A DNA stretch of 48,431 bases, from the NCBI GenBank assembly GCA_002705045.2, contig PAHT02000033.1, positions 47,792 through 96,222 on the forward strand, read 5' to 3'. Origin of the DNA: Paracoccaceae bacterium. Lineage in GTDB: Bacteria; Pseudomonadota; Alphaproteobacteria; Rhodobacterales; Rhodobacteraceae. A program made the translations under genes and the position numbers. The first letter of the stretch is position 1; the number at the start of each line of letters is the position of its first letter. The notes below the pieces were generated by a model that saw only the letters and a program-made list of their open reading frames with translations, did not search any database and was not told the origin of the DNA. This document shows positions 47,879 to 48,431 of this stretch, piece by piece.

Positions 47879-48431
47879 ATGAATGGAACTGGCCAACCTA
47901 AATTAATTGCTGGTAATTCAAATATGACCCTCGCAAAGGGAATAGCTAAACGGATGTCTATCCATCGGGGAGCTAGAGTCACACTCGTTAAAGCAAGAGT
48001 TGAACGATTTACTGATCAAGAAATTTTTGTCGAAGTTTTTGAAAACGTACGGGGCGAGGATATGTTCATAATCCAATCCACCTCAAACCCAGCAAATGAT
48101 AATTTATTAGAATTATTAATAATAACCGATACATTACGACGTTCCAGTGCAAAACGAATAACAGCGGTAATTCCTTATTTTGGTTATGCCCGTCAAGATC
48201 GGCGAACCAAAGCCAGAACTCCAATAAGTGCAAAACTCGTTGCAAATCTTTTAACCGAGGCTGGGATTGAACGGATCCTTACCCTCGATCTGCATGCAGC
48301 CCAAATTCAAGGTTTTTTTGATATTCCAGTAGATAATCTCTACGCTTCACCAATTTTTGCCCTAGATGCAAGACATTACTTTAAAGACTTATCAAAAATA
48401 GTGGTTGTCTCTCCTGATGTAGGTGGTGTGG
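47879..48431 (+). CDS. prs: ribose-phosphate pyrophosphokinase (5' part, cut by window edge)
   Basis: The first 184 codons of PRPP synthetase, which makes 5-phosphoribosyl diphosphate from ribose 5-phosphate and ATP for purine, pyrimidine, histidine and NAD synthesis. Visible are [20 protein letters not shown] near residue 43, the ATP-binding [19 protein letters not shown] near residue 94, and [20 protein letters not shown] near residue 130, a divalent-metal site. The frame is open to the window end, at the start of the ribose-phosphate loop after [12 protein letters not shown] 47879 follows a purine-rich AAAAGAAAAGAAAAG tract acting as ribosome site. Confidence 0.96.
   Translation, partial: MNGTGQPKLIAGNSNMTLAKGIAKRMSIHRGARVTLVKARVERFTDQEIFVEVFENVRGEDMFIIQSTSNPANDNLLELLIITDTLRRSSAKRITAVIPYFGYARQDRRTKARTPISAKLVANLLTEAGIERILTLDLHAAQIQGFFDIPVDNLYASPIFALDARHYFKDLSKIVVVSPDVGGV

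Overview
The window is an AT-rich stretch of chromosome from an alphaproteobacterium. It is most likely a low-GC, compact (probably marine) member of the Rhodobacterales or a close relative. That placement is from remembered family knowledge, not a search. Supports are the GreA, Prs, YggT, DUF1467, DUF1244 and methylmalonyl-CoA epimerase sequences; two YdcH/DUF465 proteins, one beside purEK; an lgt - MidA-type methyltransferase - pgeF cluster with ubiK divergent from it; and a GreA-linked membrane protein whose C-terminal half resembles a roseobacter family. Genes are tightly packed: no gene-free stretch exceeds about 250 bases, and four of nine convergent gene pairs overlap at their 3' ends.

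Layout. 0.16-6.7 kb: YdcH protein, tRNA1(Val)-type adenine methyltransferase and a DUF2007 protein (minus), polyprenyl diphosphate synthase (plus), then ispE, a secreted TPR protein and ETF-ubiquinone oxidoreductase (minus). 6.9-10.1 kb: greA and a membrane protein, then an Lrp-type regulator divergent from alanine dehydrogenase. 10-15.8 kb: minus-strand block pyk, rpmI, rplT, pheS, pheT. 16-25 kb: N-formylglutamate amidohydrolase with DUF1244, a D-amino-acid-type aminotransferase, a thiolase, an alpha/beta hydrolase with ilvA and an iron alcohol dehydrogenase, argG and yggT. 24.5-28.3 kb: phytase-esterase-like secreted protein, dapD, dapE, methylmalonyl-CoA epimerase, DUF1467. 28.3-37.1 kb: nitroreductase, aspS, carB, tdk, csaA, proC, ybjN, ubiK. 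37.2-43 kb: lgt, MidA-like methyltransferase, pgeF, trxB, YdcH, purE, purK. 43-45 kb: groES-groEL behind a CIRCE element. 45.2-48.4 kb: HAD phosphatase, ribF, ycgN and the first part of prs, cut by the window edge.

Most genes are core metabolism or information processing: lysine/diaminopimelate, arginine/pyrimidine, purine, isoprenoid/ubiquinone, flavin and proline synthesis, translation, chaperones and envelope lipoprotein/peptidoglycan maintenance. I see no mobile element, prophage, CRISPR array, defence island, tRNA or rRNA gene, and no convincing novel multi-gene system. The best leads are small non-coding or start-site features: two adjacent perfect palindromes upstream of ybjN, a tiny ORF coupled to ribF, a likely leaderless HAD-phosphatase transcript, repeated half-sites between the Lrp regulator and ald, and a membrane protein after greA with no normal start codon.
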